From contig JABMOM010000020.1 of NCBI GenBank assembly GCA_013204105.1, forward strand, positions 203,888 through 267,887: 64,000 bases of DNA. The letters run 5' to 3'. Source of the DNA: Flavobacteriales bacterium. Lineage in GTDB: Bacteria; Bacteroidota; Bacteroidia; Flavobacteriales_G; Salibacteraceae. How positions within the stretch are numbered: the first letter of the stretch is position 1; each line of letters begins with the position of its first letter. The notes beneath the pieces were generated by a model. That model did no database searches. It saw only the letters and a program-made list of their open reading frames with translations, and was not told where the DNA came from. Position numbers and translations under genes: made by a program. Of the stretch, positions 15,864 through 25,499 are shown piece by piece.

Positions 15864-16561
15864 TGCCTGTGATTTTCAACACTGTGGCTCAAATGAGATG
15901 GGCTGTTATCGTATCATTGCTTATGACTTATTCATGGTTAGAAGCACAGGAGCCAACGATCATCTACATAGGAGATCCCATGTGCAGCTGGTGTTACGGA
16001 TTTGCTCCAGAGATTGCTAAAGTGAAAGAGGCCTTGCCCGATCATGCTTTTGAGGTGGTTTTGGGAGGATTGAGGCCGAATGGAACGGAGACAATGGCTG
16101 ATCTCGGTGACTTTCTAAAGCATCACTGGCAAGAGGTACACGAGCGATCAGGACAGCCCTTCAACTACGGCATCATTGGCGACGAGAACTTCATCTTGGA
16201 CACCGAGCCTGGAAGTCGAGCCGTGGTAGTAGCACGAACAATGGATTCAAGCATCACCCTTTCCTTCTTCAAGGCAGTTCAACACGCTTTTTTTGTGGAA
16301 AACAAAGACATGAGGGATGAATCAACCTTTATCCAGATCGCTCAAGATTTTGGACTCGATCCGGTGCAATTCAAGCAACTCTTCAATGAAGAAGAAATCA
16401 AGTACAAGACCCAAAATGATTTTCAGTTGGCCTCGGAAATGGGAATAAGGGGATTTCCCTCAGTTGTGATCAGACATAACGGCCAATTCTTTCTGGCTGC
16501 AAATGGTTACAGAACGGCCGAAGATCTTCTCAAAACAATCGAGCAGATCCGCAAGGAATGA
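15863..16561 (+). CDS. DsbA/FrnE-like thioredoxin-fold protein, exported
   Basis: The ATG at 15863 overlaps the LysE stop (TGATG) and gives 232 residues; the ATG at 15893 is an alternative. A signal-like hydrophobic stretch ends SWLEAQ. The mature protein starts TIIYIGDPMCSWCYGFAPEI with a CSWC active site typical of the DsbA/2-hydroxychromene isomerase fold, an inserted helical domain, and the cis-Pro loop GIRGFPSVVI. It probably acts as a periplasmic thiol oxidoreductase. The substrate is unknown. It ends exactly where the convergent next gene ends. Confidence 0.82.
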   Translation: MPVIFNTVAQMRWAVIVSLLMTYSWLEAQEPTIIYIGDPMCSWCYGFAPEIAKVKEALPDHAFEVVLGGLRPNGTETMADLGDFLKHHWQEVHERSGQPFNYGIIGDENFILDTEPGSRAVVVARTMDSSITLSFFKAVQHAFFVENKDMRDESTFIQIAQDFGLDPVQFKQLFNEEEIKYKTQNDFQLASEMGIRGFPSVVIRHNGQFFLAANGYRTAEDLLKTIEQIRKE

Positions 16562-17332
16562 CTAGGGTAAATCTACGTAGGCCTTGATCGCATTGCGATA
16601 GAATGCTAAAGCTTCTTCGGCGGTCAACCCGGTCATTGATACCGCTGCCCCCTTCCAACCATCTCCATACCATTCTCCACTAGGTAATGCTCGGAGCGTA
16701 TCCGTAGACAACCCACCGCCGGAATCGTAGCCACTCACATATAGGTAATGATCATCGATCATCCCGTCTGGAATGGCCATGCCAATACCGATGCTACTGA
16801 TCTTCGGTGTTGGATGCTGGATTAACGCACCCGAATCAAAATGATGGGGCCAAATGCGGGGAAGTTCTGCTGTGCCATATTCTAGAAGAATGGCTTTCAT
16901 TGCGCGGTCGGCTATGTTCCTCCTCTCTATTTCGGCGTCCAACGCCTCACCTACAATGCTTGGAAAGGTGAAATGATCATCTAACCTGGGTGAATAACCT
17001 AGCTCGTAGTGTAAATCAAAGGTGTACGGCTTGGAAATGCCGCAAAACTCGCGCTCGTTATCCAGCCATTTAAGAACGTCTAAGTGTCTGGCCCCCGTTA
17101 ACGGAAAGGAACCCGACAATCCTGATTCGGGGTGCACTATATCAAGGGCGTACACCTGGTGGTTCAACTCCAAGCGCAAACCTTCACTGTTCAACGGTCT
17201 TGTAACCAAGACAGCTTCATCCGAATTCCACCCCAAGTTGGTGTGGCTATCATCATCCTGTTTTGGAACAAAACTTATGGCAGCTGTGCAGAGGTACTGA
17301 GCTGCTCGGTGCAGCGCTTCGGTTGCGGTCAT
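16562..17332 (-). CDS. Uncharacterised cytoplasmic protein (256 aa)
   Basis: I do not recognise the family. The protein has no signal peptide or membrane helix and is rich in aromatic residues and acidic loops. Recognisable landmarks are SHTNLGWNSDEAVLVTRPL, WPHHFDSGALI and YLYVSGYDSGGG. The WPHHFDSG and GDGWKGA stretches look like conserved active-site or binding loops, but that is only an impression. It follows the DUF427 gene after four bases on the same strand, so the two are likely cotranscribed and may act together. The stop abuts the stop of the convergent DsbA-like gene. Confidence 0.7.
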   Translation of the reverse strand: MTATEALHRAAQYLCTAAISFVPKQDDDSHTNLGWNSDEAVLVTRPLNSEGLRLELNHQVYALDIVHPESGLSGSFPLTGARHLDVLKWLDNEREFCGISKPYTFDLHYELGYSPRLDDHFTFPSIVGEALDAEIERRNIADRAMKAILLEYGTAELPRIWPHHFDSGALIQHPTPKISSIGIGMAIPDGMIDDHYLYVSGYDSGGGLSTDTLRALPSGEWYGDGWKGAAVSMTGLTAEEALAFYRNAIKAYVDLP

Positions 17333-17336
17333 CGTT

Positions 17337-17618
17337 TTATTTGGTCACTTGAACGCCTTTCCAAAAGGCTACGTAGTTTTCAAAACTTTTTGCCATCGAA
17401 GACGCCTCGGGGTAGTACCAAGCCGCATCTGGGTTTTCACTATCGCCAACTTTTATCGTGTAATAGGAAGCTGTTCCCTTCCAGTTACACACCGTATGCG
17501 TTTCTGTCGGAGAGAAGAACTCCTTCTGTATTGCGTCGTGAGGGAAGTAATGATTCTTATCAATGACGATCGTGTCATCCGACTCCGCGATCACCTCTCC
17601 GTTCCAAATTGCTTTCAT
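17337..17618 (-). CDS. DUF427-domain protein
   Basis: A 93-residue protein with the DUF427 pattern: MKAIWNGEVIAESDDTIVI, NHYFPHDAIQKEFF, TVCNWKGTASYYTI, AAWYYPEAS and the C-terminal FENYVAFWKGVQV. The fold is a small beta barrel whose function has not been shown. It is found widely in bacteria and fungi as a one-domain protein of this length. The next gene downstream starts within four bases, so they form a two-gene unit. Cytoplasmic; no cofactors can be predicted. Confidence 0.9.
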   Translation of the reverse strand: MKAIWNGEVIAESDDTIVIDKNHYFPHDAIQKEFFSPTETHTVCNWKGTASYYTIKVGDSENPDAAWYYPEASSMAKSFENYVAFWKGVQVTK

Positions 17619-17661
17619 GATACATTATTTAGGTGTTGGAAGATTGAATAGACACTTCCTT

Positions 17662-18435
17662 TCAATCGCTTACGCTAAAGATCACATCCTGCATTCCTTC
17701 TACCTTCGCCACGACTTCTATTCCAGGCTTTAGGAATACCGCAGCGGTTGCCGCTCCCGCCATGATTACATGCCCAGCTTTGATCGGTTCATTGTAAGCT
17801 GCCGCCAATCGAGTCGCTGCTTGCAAGGACTTCCAAGGGTCGCCCAAAATATCATGAGAAGAACCCACAGCTACTTCTTCGTTATCGAAAAACAGTTGCA
17901 TCCTCAAATTGCTAATGTCTCGAGACGGTTCTTGCCAATCCCCAATGATCAAACCCGTGGAAGAACAATTGTCTGCGACGACATCTTCCAAGGTGAATTT
18001 GAAGTTTTCGAAGCGGGAGTCGATGATCTCAATCGCAGGCGCGATTGCGTCAACGTACTCGTCGAGGTCTTCCAAGGCTATCTCGCCCTTTATATCCTTG
18101 GCTATCCTAAAACAAATTTCAGGCTCAGCTCTGGGATGGATATACTTGGCCATAGAAGTACTTCCTTGGTTCGGAATATCCATGTCGGCTGTCAACCTTC
18201 CCCAAATCATATCGTGTACCCCCATCTGCTCCATTTTGGCCACAGAGGTAAATCCCATCTTCAATCCAATCAGCGCGAAACCCCTTTCCTTTCTCGGCTC
18301 GATGGCCAATCGTTGAATCTCATATGCGTCCTGAAGATCGTAGGTATAATCTGTTGATAATTGCTTGACAGCTATCGCATTAACGGCTGCTGAGTCAAGT
18401 TTTAGTGCAAGTCTAATTAAATCCATTTTATCCAT
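17662..18435 (-). CDS. dmpH: 4-oxalocrotonate decarboxylase
   Basis: A 257-residue member of the hydratase/decarboxylase family. The metal-binding residues lie in [17 protein letters not shown] (two Glu in the ExE pattern). It resembles the hydratase encoded three genes upstream but has the decarboxylase-like sequence ([32 protein letters not shown]). It converts 2-oxo-3-hexenedioate to 2-oxopent-4-enoate with Mg2+, normally in complex with the hydratase. The start codon at 18435 overlaps the aldolase stop by eight bases. It is the last gene of a four-gene lower meta-cleavage cluster. Confidence 0.88.
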   Translation of the reverse strand: MDKMDLIRLALKLDSAAVNAIAVKQLSTDYTYDLQDAYEIQRLAIEPRKERGFALIGLKMGFTSVAKMEQMGVHDMIWGRLTADMDIPNQGSTSMAKYIHPRAEPEICFRIAKDIKGEIALEDLDEYVDAIAPAIEIIDSRFENFKFTLEDVVADNCSSTGLIIGDWQEPSRDISNLRMQLFFDNEEVAVGSSHDILGDPWKSLQAATRLAAAYNEPIKAGHVIMAGAATAAVFLKPGIEVVAKVEGMQDVIFSVSD

Positions 18436-19450
18436 TATTCTCTTTCTCTTTCAGCATATCTAAGGCAACATCCACGATCATGTCTTCTTGCCCTCCCACC
18501 ATACGGCGGCGACCGAGTTCCTCGAGGATGTCTCGGGTATCGATGCCGTATCTTTCAGCGGCTCGTTCTGAATGCAACAAAAAGCTTGAATAGACTCCGG
18601 CATAGCCAAGCGAAAGGGTCTCTCGATCCACTCGTACGGGTCGCGTTTGAATTGGTCTGATCATGTCATCGGCCGCATCCATGAGCTTATACAAGTCGCT
18701 GTTGTGGTCCATCTGCATTCTATTGAGCACGGCAATCAGCACTTCAAGTGGGCAGTTGCCCGCTCCAGCCCCCATTCCAGCGAGGGAAGTATCGAGTCTT
18801 GTCGCCCCATGCTGCATAGCAACAATCGTATTGGCGACACCCAAACCCAAGTTATGGTGGCAGTGCACGCCTAATTCTGTTTTGTCGTCCAGTACATCCT
18901 TGAAGGCCTTCATACGGTCTGCGACATCATCCATCAAAAGCGCTCCTGCCGAGTCTGTAACGTACACACAATCTGCCCCGTAACTCTCCATCAATTTGGC
19001 TTGCTCTGCTAATTTCTTTGGGGTATTCATGTGCGCCATCATGAGGAATCCAGCCACGTCCATGCCGAGTTCTTTAGCAGCCGCAATGTGTTGGGCTGAA
19101 ATATCCGCCTCGGTGCAGTGGGTGGCAATCCGCACAGATTCCACCCCTAGCTCTCTTGCTCGCTTAAGATCTTCAATGGTACCAATGCCGGGCAATAGCA
19201 ACGTGGTCAATTTAGCATGCTTCAGTTCAGCCGCTATGCCTTCTAGCCAATCCCAGTCCGTACGTGCGCCAAAACCATAGTTAAAACTCGACCCCGCCAA
19301 TCCATCTCCATGGGCAATTTCAATCGCATCCACCTTTGCTTCATCCAAAGCAATGGCGATCGCTTTTACTTGCTCCTTGGAATACTGATGACGAATTGCG
19401 TGCATGCCATCACGCAGTGTTACGTCCTGTATGTACAATTTTCTATTCAT
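18428..19450 (-). CDS. dmpG: 4-hydroxy-2-oxovalerate aldolase
   Basis: A 340-residue HMG-like TIM-barrel aldolase. [19 protein letters not shown] at the N-terminus holds the catalytic Arg-Asp and His (TLRDG, H), and [15 protein letters not shown] provides the metal-binding His pair. [17 protein letters not shown] near the C-terminus is the DmpG-specific end that contacts the dehydrogenase. It splits 4-hydroxy-2-oxovalerate to pyruvate and acetaldehyde and channels the latter to the acylating dehydrogenase. The partner dehydrogenase gene lies immediately upstream in the same operon. Length is normal. Confidence 0.94.
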   Translation of the reverse strand: MNRKLYIQDVTLRDGMHAIRHQYSKEQVKAIAIALDEAKVDAIEIAHGDGLAGSSFNYGFGARTDWDWLEGIAAELKHAKLTTLLLPGIGTIEDLKRARELGVESVRIATHCTEADISAQHIAAAKELGMDVAGFLMMAHMNTPKKLAEQAKLMESYGADCVYVTDSAGALLMDDVADRMKAFKDVLDDKTELGVHCHHNLGLGVANTIVAMQHGATRLDTSLAGMGAGAGNCPLEVLIAVLNRMQMDHNSDLYKLMDAADDMIRPIQTRPVRVDRETLSLGYAGVYSSFLLHSERAAERYGIDTRDILEELGRRRMVGGQEDMIVDVALDMLKEKENNG

Positions 19451-19518
19451 TTTGCTCTTTCTTGTAACTGGAGAAGAGGTCTTTATCTATGCAAAGACCC
19501 GTTATCAACCCTTATAGA

Positions 19519-20445
19519 TTAAACCTTTTGCAGCTTGGCGAGTCGCTCGCCTGTAGCTTTGGCGGCACTTGTCATGATGTCCAGATTTCCTGCATATGCT
19601 GGTAAATAGTGTCCCGCACCAAGCACCTTAAGAAATACGGATGTTTTCAAGCCACTGACGTGTCCTACACCTTCAATATAGACAGGCTGATCAGCGGGTA
19701 TCTCTTCAAATTGAACTTCTTGGTGCAGCTCATACCCCGGGACGTATTTCTGAACTTCTGCTACCATTTCATGGATGCTCTTGCGGATGGCTTCCTTATC
19801 GGCAATTTCACTCAATGTGAACACCGTATCCCTCATCACCAATGGTGGTTCAGCAGGGTTCAAGACAATGATGGCCTTCCCTCGGGTAGCACCGCCAACC
19901 TTTTCAATGGCTTCTGCCGTAGTTTCAGTGAATTCGTCGATGTTGGCGCGCGTTCCTGGACCGGCTGACTTGCTTGAAATCGAGGCTACGATTTCGCCAT
20001 AATGCACTTTGGCAACACGCGAAACAGCCGCCACCATTGGAATGGTTGCTTGACCACCACAGGTCACCATGTTCACATTGTCGACGTCAATATTCGCATC
20101 GAAATTCACAGGTGGAACCAAATAGGGACCAACTGCAGCTGGTGTAAGATCGATCATGCGCTTTCCAAAGGGTCTGATCTTCCCATAGTTGTATAAATGC
20201 GCCTTTGCCGAAGTTGCGTCAAACACCATTTCGATTTCCTCGAATTGCGGCATAGCTATGAGGCCATCCACGCCTTCATGTGTAGTGGCAATTCCCATTC
20301 TCTGTGCCCGAGCCAATCCATCCGAATCAGGATCGATCCCGACCATTACCGACATCTCTAGGATATCTGAGGTGCGAATGATCTTAATCATGAGATCGGT
20401 GCCAATGTTTCCTGATCCGATGATCGCGACTTTAGTCTTATTCAT
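19519..20445 (-). CDS. dmpF: Acetaldehyde dehydrogenase (acetylating)
   Basis: This 308-residue protein starts [19 protein letters not shown], a Rossmann NAD-binding loop, and contains [20 protein letters not shown] with the catalytic cysteine. The C-terminal half carries [20 protein letters not shown], as in MhpF/DmpF/BphJ. It oxidises acetaldehyde to acetyl-CoA using NAD+ and CoA, in complex with the aldolase encoded downstream. It sits between the hydratase (18-base gap) and the aldolase (68-base gap). The complex would feed acetyl-CoA and pyruvate to central metabolism. Confidence 0.95.
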   Translation of the reverse strand: MNKTKVAIIGSGNIGTDLMIKIIRTSDILEMSVMVGIDPDSDGLARAQRMGIATTHEGVDGLIAMPQFEEIEMVFDATSAKAHLYNYGKIRPFGKRMIDLTPAAVGPYLVPPVNFDANIDVDNVNMVTCGGQATIPMVAAVSRVAKVHYGEIVASISSKSAGPGTRANIDEFTETTAEAIEKVGGATRGKAIIVLNPAEPPLVMRDTVFTLSEIADKEAIRKSIHEMVAEVQKYVPGYELHQEVQFEEIPADQPVYIEGVGHVSGLKTSVFLKVLGAGHYLPAYAGNLDIMTSAAKATGERLAKLQKV

Positions 20446-20463
20446 ATAAGCTTGCTTGAGTAG

Positions 20464-21258
20464 TTATTCAGCCGTTCCGAAAGATACACTTACAGAACCT
20501 AAGCCTTCAATGTTTCCAATGAAGGAGTCTCCTGGGTTTACAGGCACCATCGGCCCAAGAGCTCCGGCCAAAATGATGTAGCCTTCTTTCAAAGGTGTTC
20601 CGAGCTCTGCCATGGTTTGGGCCAGCCATAAGGCAGCATTCAGCGGATCACCCATACAGGCAGAGCCTCGACCTTGCGACACAACTTCGCCTGCGCGTGT
20701 CATTTCCATTTTACAATTCACAAGATCCACCGATGCCCAATTCGCTACTTCATCCCCAATCACAAAATGACTGGCAGAAGCGTTGTCCGCAATCGTGTCG
20801 GTAATCCTTATGTCCCAGTTTTCCACTCGACTTCCAACGATTTCAATCGATGCTACCGCCGCAGATATCGCATCTTTCAGCACGTCCAAAGTGATTTCGC
20901 CTTGTGGAAGGTCTTTCCCTAAGATGAAGCCAACTTCCATTTCAGCTTTCGGTTGAGATAGCTCGCTCCATTTTACTGGATGGTCTTGAGACACCCTCAT
21001 GGCATTGGTGAGCACACCATAATCGGGTTGACCAACCCCGAGTTGCCGCTGTACAGCCTCTGAAGTCAATCCAATCTTCACACCGACGATGGACTCACCT
21101 CTCGCGCGTTTTCGCTGCGTGTTGATGTTCTGTACCGCATAAGCAGCACTCAAATCATCACTTCCAATCAATTCTCTTACTGGAGGGCACGTCTTACCTT
21201 GAGTAAGGCAGTCCCATAAAAGGTCTGCGGCCTGTTGAATGTTCACTGTTTCATCCAT
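20464..21258 (-). CDS. dmpE: 2-oxopent-4-enoate (2-hydroxypenta-2,4-dienoate) hydratase
   Basis: The ATG at 21258 gives 264 residues; a TTG six codons earlier is less likely. The protein shows KAEMEVGFILGKDLPQGEIT with the metal-binding Glu pair and IADNASASHFVIGDE plus GSACMGDPLNAALWLAQTM, the hydratase version of the MhpD/DmpE/DmpH family. It adds water to 2-oxopent-4-enoate to give 4-hydroxy-2-oxovalerate. It is the first gene of the four-gene cluster. No ring-cleavage dioxygenase, semialdehyde dehydrogenase or tautomerase is present here, so the upstream part of the pathway must be elsewhere. Confidence 0.9.
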   Translation of the reverse strand: MDETVNIQQAADLLWDCLTQGKTCPPVRELIGSDDLSAAYAVQNINTQRKRARGESIVGVKIGLTSEAVQRQLGVGQPDYGVLTNAMRVSQDHPVKWSELSQPKAEMEVGFILGKDLPQGEITLDVLKDAISAAVASIEIVGSRVENWDIRITDTIADNASASHFVIGDEVANWASVDLVNCKMEMTRAGEVVSQGRGSACMGDPLNAALWLAQTMAELGTPLKEGYIILAGALGPMVPVNPGDSFIGNIEGLGSVSVSFGTAE

Positions 21259-21307
21259 GGCTGCAAAGGAACTCAAAGCAGTGGATACGACCTAAAAAAC
21301 CGTGCAA

Positions 21308-22252
21308 TTATCGCTTGCGATACACGGCATCGCAAAACAAATGTTCGCCGTCAAAGAAGCGATCTGTCAATTCCAATGAAGTGTCTCGGGTAATCACTTC
21401 CAGCGCAGTGTCATCGTACTTTCTAGAAATTTCCGTAAAAAGCTTCTCCCCTTTAGAAAACTTGTAGTAACCATTAATCGCTGAGATCGTAACCTGCTGA
21501 TCTTTTGTGGAGCGCAAATAACTATATGCTATCCCTTCTTCCTCATTGTACACTGGGGCGTGCTCGAAGTTCCGTAAATCAAAGTCACCGCCGAGTTCCC
21601 TATTGATACGCTGCAGCACATTCAAATTGAATGCCGCGGTAACCCCTGCACTGTCGTTGTACGCAGGCAGCACTATCTCTTTGGCTTTTTTCAGATCCAC
21701 ACCTAGTAGCAAGGTGTCTCCGCTTTGCATGGTGGCAGATAAACGCTTTAAAAATTCATTGGCGCGCTCATCGAGCAGGTTGCCAATATTAGATCCCATA
21801 AACAGAATTGCCTTGGGTCGATCAGACTTGAGGTGCTCGAGTGCATGAAAGTACTCGCCTTCAATAGGATCGACTTGCACGTTGGGAAACTCAAACGACA
21901 CAGCGCCTTGTAACTTATTAACAGCATTTGAGGAAATATCAATCGGTCGATAAGTATACTTTTTAGGGTCCAATTCTCGCAAGAAATGAAATGTTTTTTG
22001 GCCGTCACCAGCACCTAATTCGAAGAGGTCGAATGTTTCAAAATCTCCGGTCAACGATTGAGCCAATTGAGCGGTCTGCGTTTTGAATATTTCCTCTTCT
22101 GCCCTTGTCAAATAGTATTCTGGCAATTGCATGATCTGGACGAAAAGCTCATCGCCTTGTTGATCATAGAACCACTTGGATGAAATCCGTTTAGGCTCCT
22201 CGCCCAATCCTTCCTTTAACTCCTGCTTAAACAAGCTCTGGTAGTCACTCAT
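21308..22252 (-). CDS. egtD: L-histidine N-alpha-methyltransferase EgtD
   Basis: The ATG at 22252 overlaps the egtB stop by eight bases and gives MSDYQSLFKQELKEGLGEEP, the usual EgtD start. In the 314 residues I see SSKWFYDQQGDELFVQIMQL (histidine site region), the SAM-binding FDLFELGAGDGQKTFHFLRE, and ILFMGSNIGNL. EgtD trimethylates histidine to hercynine, the first step of ergothioneine synthesis. It is directly coupled to egtB. Homologues are about 320 residues, so length is normal. The longer frame starting at 22354 lies inside egtB and is not the true start. Confidence 0.95.
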   Translation of the reverse strand: MSDYQSLFKQELKEGLGEEPKRISSKWFYDQQGDELFVQIMQLPEYYLTRAEEEIFKTQTAQLAQSLTGDFETFDLFELGAGDGQKTFHFLRELDPKKYTYRPIDISSNAVNKLQGAVSFEFPNVQVDPIEGEYFHALEHLKSDRPKAILFMGSNIGNLLDERANEFLKRLSATMQSGDTLLLGVDLKKAKEIVLPAYNDSAGVTAAFNLNVLQRINRELGGDFDLRNFEHAPVYNEEEGIAYSYLRSTKDQQVTISAINGYYKFSKGEKLFTEISRKYDDTALEVITRDTSLELTDRFFDGEHLFCDAVYRKR

Positions 22253-23405
22253 GTTTCGCCAATCTAATGCCCGAAAACTGCCACTGCATATTCGGGTGAA
22301 AAAAGTTTCTGTATGTTTTTCTGGAATGCCCTTTGGCTGTGGCCATACTAGCACCTCTCAGCACCATTTGGTTCATCATGAATTTACCATTGTATTCACC
22401 TACAGCGCCTTCGGGTCGTTGAAACCCGGGGTAAGCCAAATAAGCACTATTAGTGTGCTCCCAGCGCTCTCCCCATTCAAAATGATCACTTGCCGACTCC
22501 CATTCAGTTTCCGTCGGTAGACGGAGTCCCTTCCACTCCGCAAACGCAGCTGCCTCATAATGGCTCACGTGACAAACGGCTTGGGCTGGATCCATGGGAT
22601 GTAGACCATCCAATCTGTACTCCATCCATTGGCCGTCAATAAGGTGCCAATGCAAAGGCGCCTTGACACCGCTACTCGCCAACCAAGCCCAGCCTTCATC
22701 GAGCCACAATTCGTGACGCACGTAGCCGTCGTCCATTAAAAACTCAAGAAAAGCTTCGTTACTTACCAAGCCGTCTTGGATGGCGTACGACTGTAGGTAC
22801 ACCTTGTGGCGTTTGAATTCATTGTCGTAGCCAAACCCCACCCCATCGTGGCCTATATCATAAAGACCTGCGGGAAAGGACATCCAGTCATTTGAGTGCT
22901 TCTTGGTTGCTTCCAATCTCACACGTTCTGCATATGCCGGAAACAAGGGGTTATTCCCTAGGATGTACTTAAGGTCTGTCCAAAGCAATTCCTGATGCTG
23001 TTGTTCATGATTCAAGCCAATGGCAAGTAAGCTTGCTAGGTCCTTATTGTTCAACGCATCCAAGGAGGATATCAATTCGACCATTGCCTCGTCGACGTAG
23101 TGGCGGTAGTCAAATACTTCAGCTAAAACAGGTCTAGACATGGCCCCGCGTTGATCTCGCTGCGTTCGATCGCCAAGGGTGTTGTAGTAGCTGTTAAACA
23201 GGTATCCAAAGCGAGCATCAAAAGGCTTGTAATCCTGATTAAATGCGCTAAGCAAAAATGTCTCGAAGAACCAGGTCGTATGGCCAAGATGCCACTTCGG
23301 TGGGCTCACGAATGCGGCGGGTTGAGGGATGTAATCTTCCACCTTCAGCGGAGCACAAATCTCTTCCGTTTTGGACCGAATAGCTATGTAGTCAGCTTGA
23401 TTCAT
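22245..23405 (-). CDS. egtB: Ergothioneine sulfoxide synthase EgtB
   Basis: This 386-residue enzyme has an N-terminal DinB-like domain with the iron-binding His in PPKWHLGHTTWFFETF and the HxxxHxE motif in LNHEQQHQELLWTD, and a C-terminal FGE-sulfatase domain (VSHYEAAAFAEWKGLRLPTE, GIRLAKHE). It forms the C-S bond between hercynine and a thiol donor using O2. No EgtA or EgtC is encoded nearby, so cysteine rather than gamma-glutamylcysteine is the likelier donor, as in some other EgtB clades; this is inference. It is translationally coupled to egtD. Confidence 0.93.
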   Translation of the reverse strand: MNQADYIAIRSKTEEICAPLKVEDYIPQPAAFVSPPKWHLGHTTWFFETFLLSAFNQDYKPFDARFGYLFNSYYNTLGDRTQRDQRGAMSRPVLAEVFDYRHYVDEAMVELISSLDALNNKDLASLLAIGLNHEQQHQELLWTDLKYILGNNPLFPAYAERVRLEATKKHSNDWMSFPAGLYDIGHDGVGFGYDNEFKRHKVYLQSYAIQDGLVSNEAFLEFLMDDGYVRHELWLDEGWAWLASSGVKAPLHWHLIDGQWMEYRLDGLHPMDPAQAVCHVSHYEAAAFAEWKGLRLPTETEWESASDHFEWGERWEHTNSAYLAYPGFQRPEGAVGEYNGKFMMNQMVLRGASMATAKGHSRKTYRNFFHPNMQWQFSGIRLAKHE

Positions 23406-23454
23406 GTTGTACGTAGAAGAACGTCCTTCCTCTTCCTTTCAAGCATTTTCATTT

Positions 23455-24618
23455 TTAATCATGCTCGATTCCTAAGCTACTAAGATCCACACCAGCTAGG
23501 GCCGCATGTTCATCTATCAAAGCCTTCTTATAGGCCAGGAGGCTGCCCAGATCGCCCAGCGCTAGTTCCCGCATGAGACGGTTCCCCATGATATATACCG
23601 CAGCATGCTCTCCTATCACATTTTTAAGCGATTGCTGAATGGGTTTGAGGCAGGAATCAATCGTTTCCTCCTCCAGCTTCTTCTTTGTTCTCGCCGCCCT
23701 AAGTTCTTCTTTCGATTGTCTAGGAAATGCGGGGTCGCTGAGGCTCAATCCATCGTCTAAGGCCTCTTGGCGCAGTTGTTTCACCTGACTCAATAATTGA
23801 GTTTTAAATGCTTCCGTATTCAATGATCGAAGCGGCCTAGCCTTCTGATGAAAAGATCGAATCGTGGATTCATCCTGGGCTAATTCCAACAAATAATCCT
23901 TGTCGAGCACCTGGTAAGCAGGCCGTTTATTACGCTTGGCTAGGTCTTCTCTCATCTCCATCAAACCCTTCAGGACCTGCCATTCAACTTGTGTGAATCC
24001 ATTGCTATCCTTGGCCTTCAAATGGGAGAGCGCATCCTGTTCCGTTGATTCCACATTTTCCAATTGGCGCCTTTCCTCTTCAACCCAATCCAGCATGTTT
24101 CGCTCCATCAATGTCTTCTCAAGTGCATCCTTCAACTCAAAGAGGTATGCCACGTCTTCTGCAGCATAATTCAACTGTGTTTCGCTGAGCGGACGCTTCA
24201 CCCAGTTGCTCTTCTGAGAGCCTTTACTTGTCGTAATTCCTAGGATCCGTTCGATTGCGTTGACCAAGGATATTTGAGAATGATCCAAGAGTTTGGAAGC
24301 AATGCTGACATCGTAAATGTTACGGACTGAGCAGCCCATGGAATGGAACAGACGAAGGTCTTCTCCCAATTCAAAACCTACCTTCTGAATCTTCGCATCC
24401 TCGATCAGGGGAAAGAATGAACGGATTTCGACCCCTTTCGCAAGCGGATCAATGATGTAGCAAACCGCACCATCGTAAACCTGCATGAGGCACATCGTAA
24501 ATCCATATTGAAAACGATTCTTGTCGAATTCTAGGTCTATGGCGAAACGTTCCTTGAGCGTGAGATAATCAATGAGCTTTTGCAGCTCTTCTTGCTTATC
24601 GATGTATCGGATTTTCAT
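23455..24618 (-). CDS. rnd: Ribonuclease D-like 3'-5' exonuclease with HRDC domain
   Basis: A 387-residue protein with the DEDDy exonuclease motifs: FAIDLEFDKNRF (motif I, DxE), a motif II region around VGFELGEDLRLF, and LNYAAEDVAYLFELKD (YxxxD, motif III). An HRDC-like segment follows (about residues 205-285, with YQVLDKDYLLELAQD). It should trim tRNA and other stable RNA 3' ends. It starts 43 bases from a divergent secreted-protein gene. Length matches RNase D (about 375-390). Confidence 0.9.
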   Translation of the reverse strand: MKIRYIDKQEELQKLIDYLTLKERFAIDLEFDKNRFQYGFTMCLMQVYDGAVCYIIDPLAKGVEIRSFFPLIEDAKIQKVGFELGEDLRLFHSMGCSVRNIYDVSIASKLLDHSQISLVNAIERILGITTSKGSQKSNWVKRPLSETQLNYAAEDVAYLFELKDALEKTLMERNMLDWVEEERRQLENVESTEQDALSHLKAKDSNGFTQVEWQVLKGLMEMREDLAKRNKRPAYQVLDKDYLLELAQDESTIRSFHQKARPLRSLNTEAFKTQLLSQVKQLRQEALDDGLSLSDPAFPRQSKEELRAARTKKKLEEETIDSCLKPIQQSLKNVIGEHAAVYIMGNRLMRELALGDLGSLLAYKKALIDEHAALAGVDLSSLGIEHD

Positions 24619-24766
24619 CGGTCGGCAATATAGGCGTTTCTACTTGCTTTCTCGATCATAAATGAATGCGCTATTGCTTCTTGAAGGGTGCAACGGGACT
24701 CGGAAAATGAGACTTTCTTATCAACTTTTCCACCAGTCTGATTACTTTCGAGCTGAATTCAGCATC

Positions 24767-25465
24767 GTGAGGAGAAAACTTGTGTACGCATCGGCAGTTT
24801 TGCTTGTGATGACTTCTGTCGTCACCACCTCTTATGCCCAGTCCGACGTAGCGCTTCTAACGCTGCACGAACAGGCTTCGGAACAAGTTGCTCCCCCAAC
24901 GAAAATTGATTTCGAAGCCCACAGAGTAGGCGCAGACGTAGAACTGAAATGGGTGGTTTCAGGTTTTATAAAGTACTTCTCCCTTGAAAGAAGTCTGGAT
25001 CGAACGGAATGGGAACCCGTCCTGCATATGACCGGTTCCAACCAAACCTACCACAAAACGGAGTATTTCGACATCGATTACAATGTCCCTTCCTCGAAGC
25101 TATTCTACCGGGTTAACCACGTATTGTACAGTGGTGAGAGCACCACTTCCAATGTCTTCTACGTCCCCCCTTACGACGACCTAACAAGCTTTGAGGAACG
25201 AATGATCAAAACGATCTCTGACCCCATTCAGGAAGGGATGCGCATCAGCCTCTCTTTCGTGAATTTTGAAGCGGAAGATCTCTTATTGGTCATGAGGGAT
25301 CAATGTGGCATTGAGTTTTACGCTAAGGTGAAGTACATCAAGGAGGAACAAACCTATATGGTTACCGATGTCAGTGGAGACATCCCCTCAGGTCAATACC
25401 TGATTACGGCCTCAAGCAAGAAGCACGTCTACAGTTCAAAGCTGCGCATCGAACTAACGGATTGA
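24767..25465 (+). CDS. Secreted protein with T9SS-like C-terminus, unknown function
   Basis: I prefer the GTG at 24767, which gives a textbook signal peptide (MRRKLVYASAVLLVMTSVVT, cleaved near SYAQ). ATGs at 24707 and 24662 are longer alternatives with poor N-termini. The 232-residue product has a fibronectin/Ig-like middle part (VELKWVVSGFIKYFSLERSL, a pattern common before T9SS domains) and a C-terminal region ending PSGQYLITASSKKHVYSSKL, similar to type A sorting domains. It is probably exported. No catalytic motif is visible. Confidence 0.68.
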   Translation: MRRKLVYASAVLLVMTSVVTTSYAQSDVALLTLHEQASEQVAPPTKIDFEAHRVGADVELKWVVSGFIKYFSLERSLDRTEWEPVLHMTGSNQTYHKTEYFDIDYNVPSSKLFYRVNHVLYSGESTTSNVFYVPPYDDLTSFEERMIKTISDPIQEGMRISLSFVNFEAEDLLLVMRDQCGIEFYAKVKYIKEEQTYMVTDVSGDIPSGQYLITASSKKHVYSSKLRIELTD

Positions 25466-25499
25466 ACACCCGAAGAAGATCCCTAAAATACAAGGTGGG

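Noticed and set aside
17770..18357. 195-codon forward frame opposite the decarboxylase gene
   Set aside because: It is antisense to a clearly conserved enzyme, has low-quality composition, and lacks any family motif.
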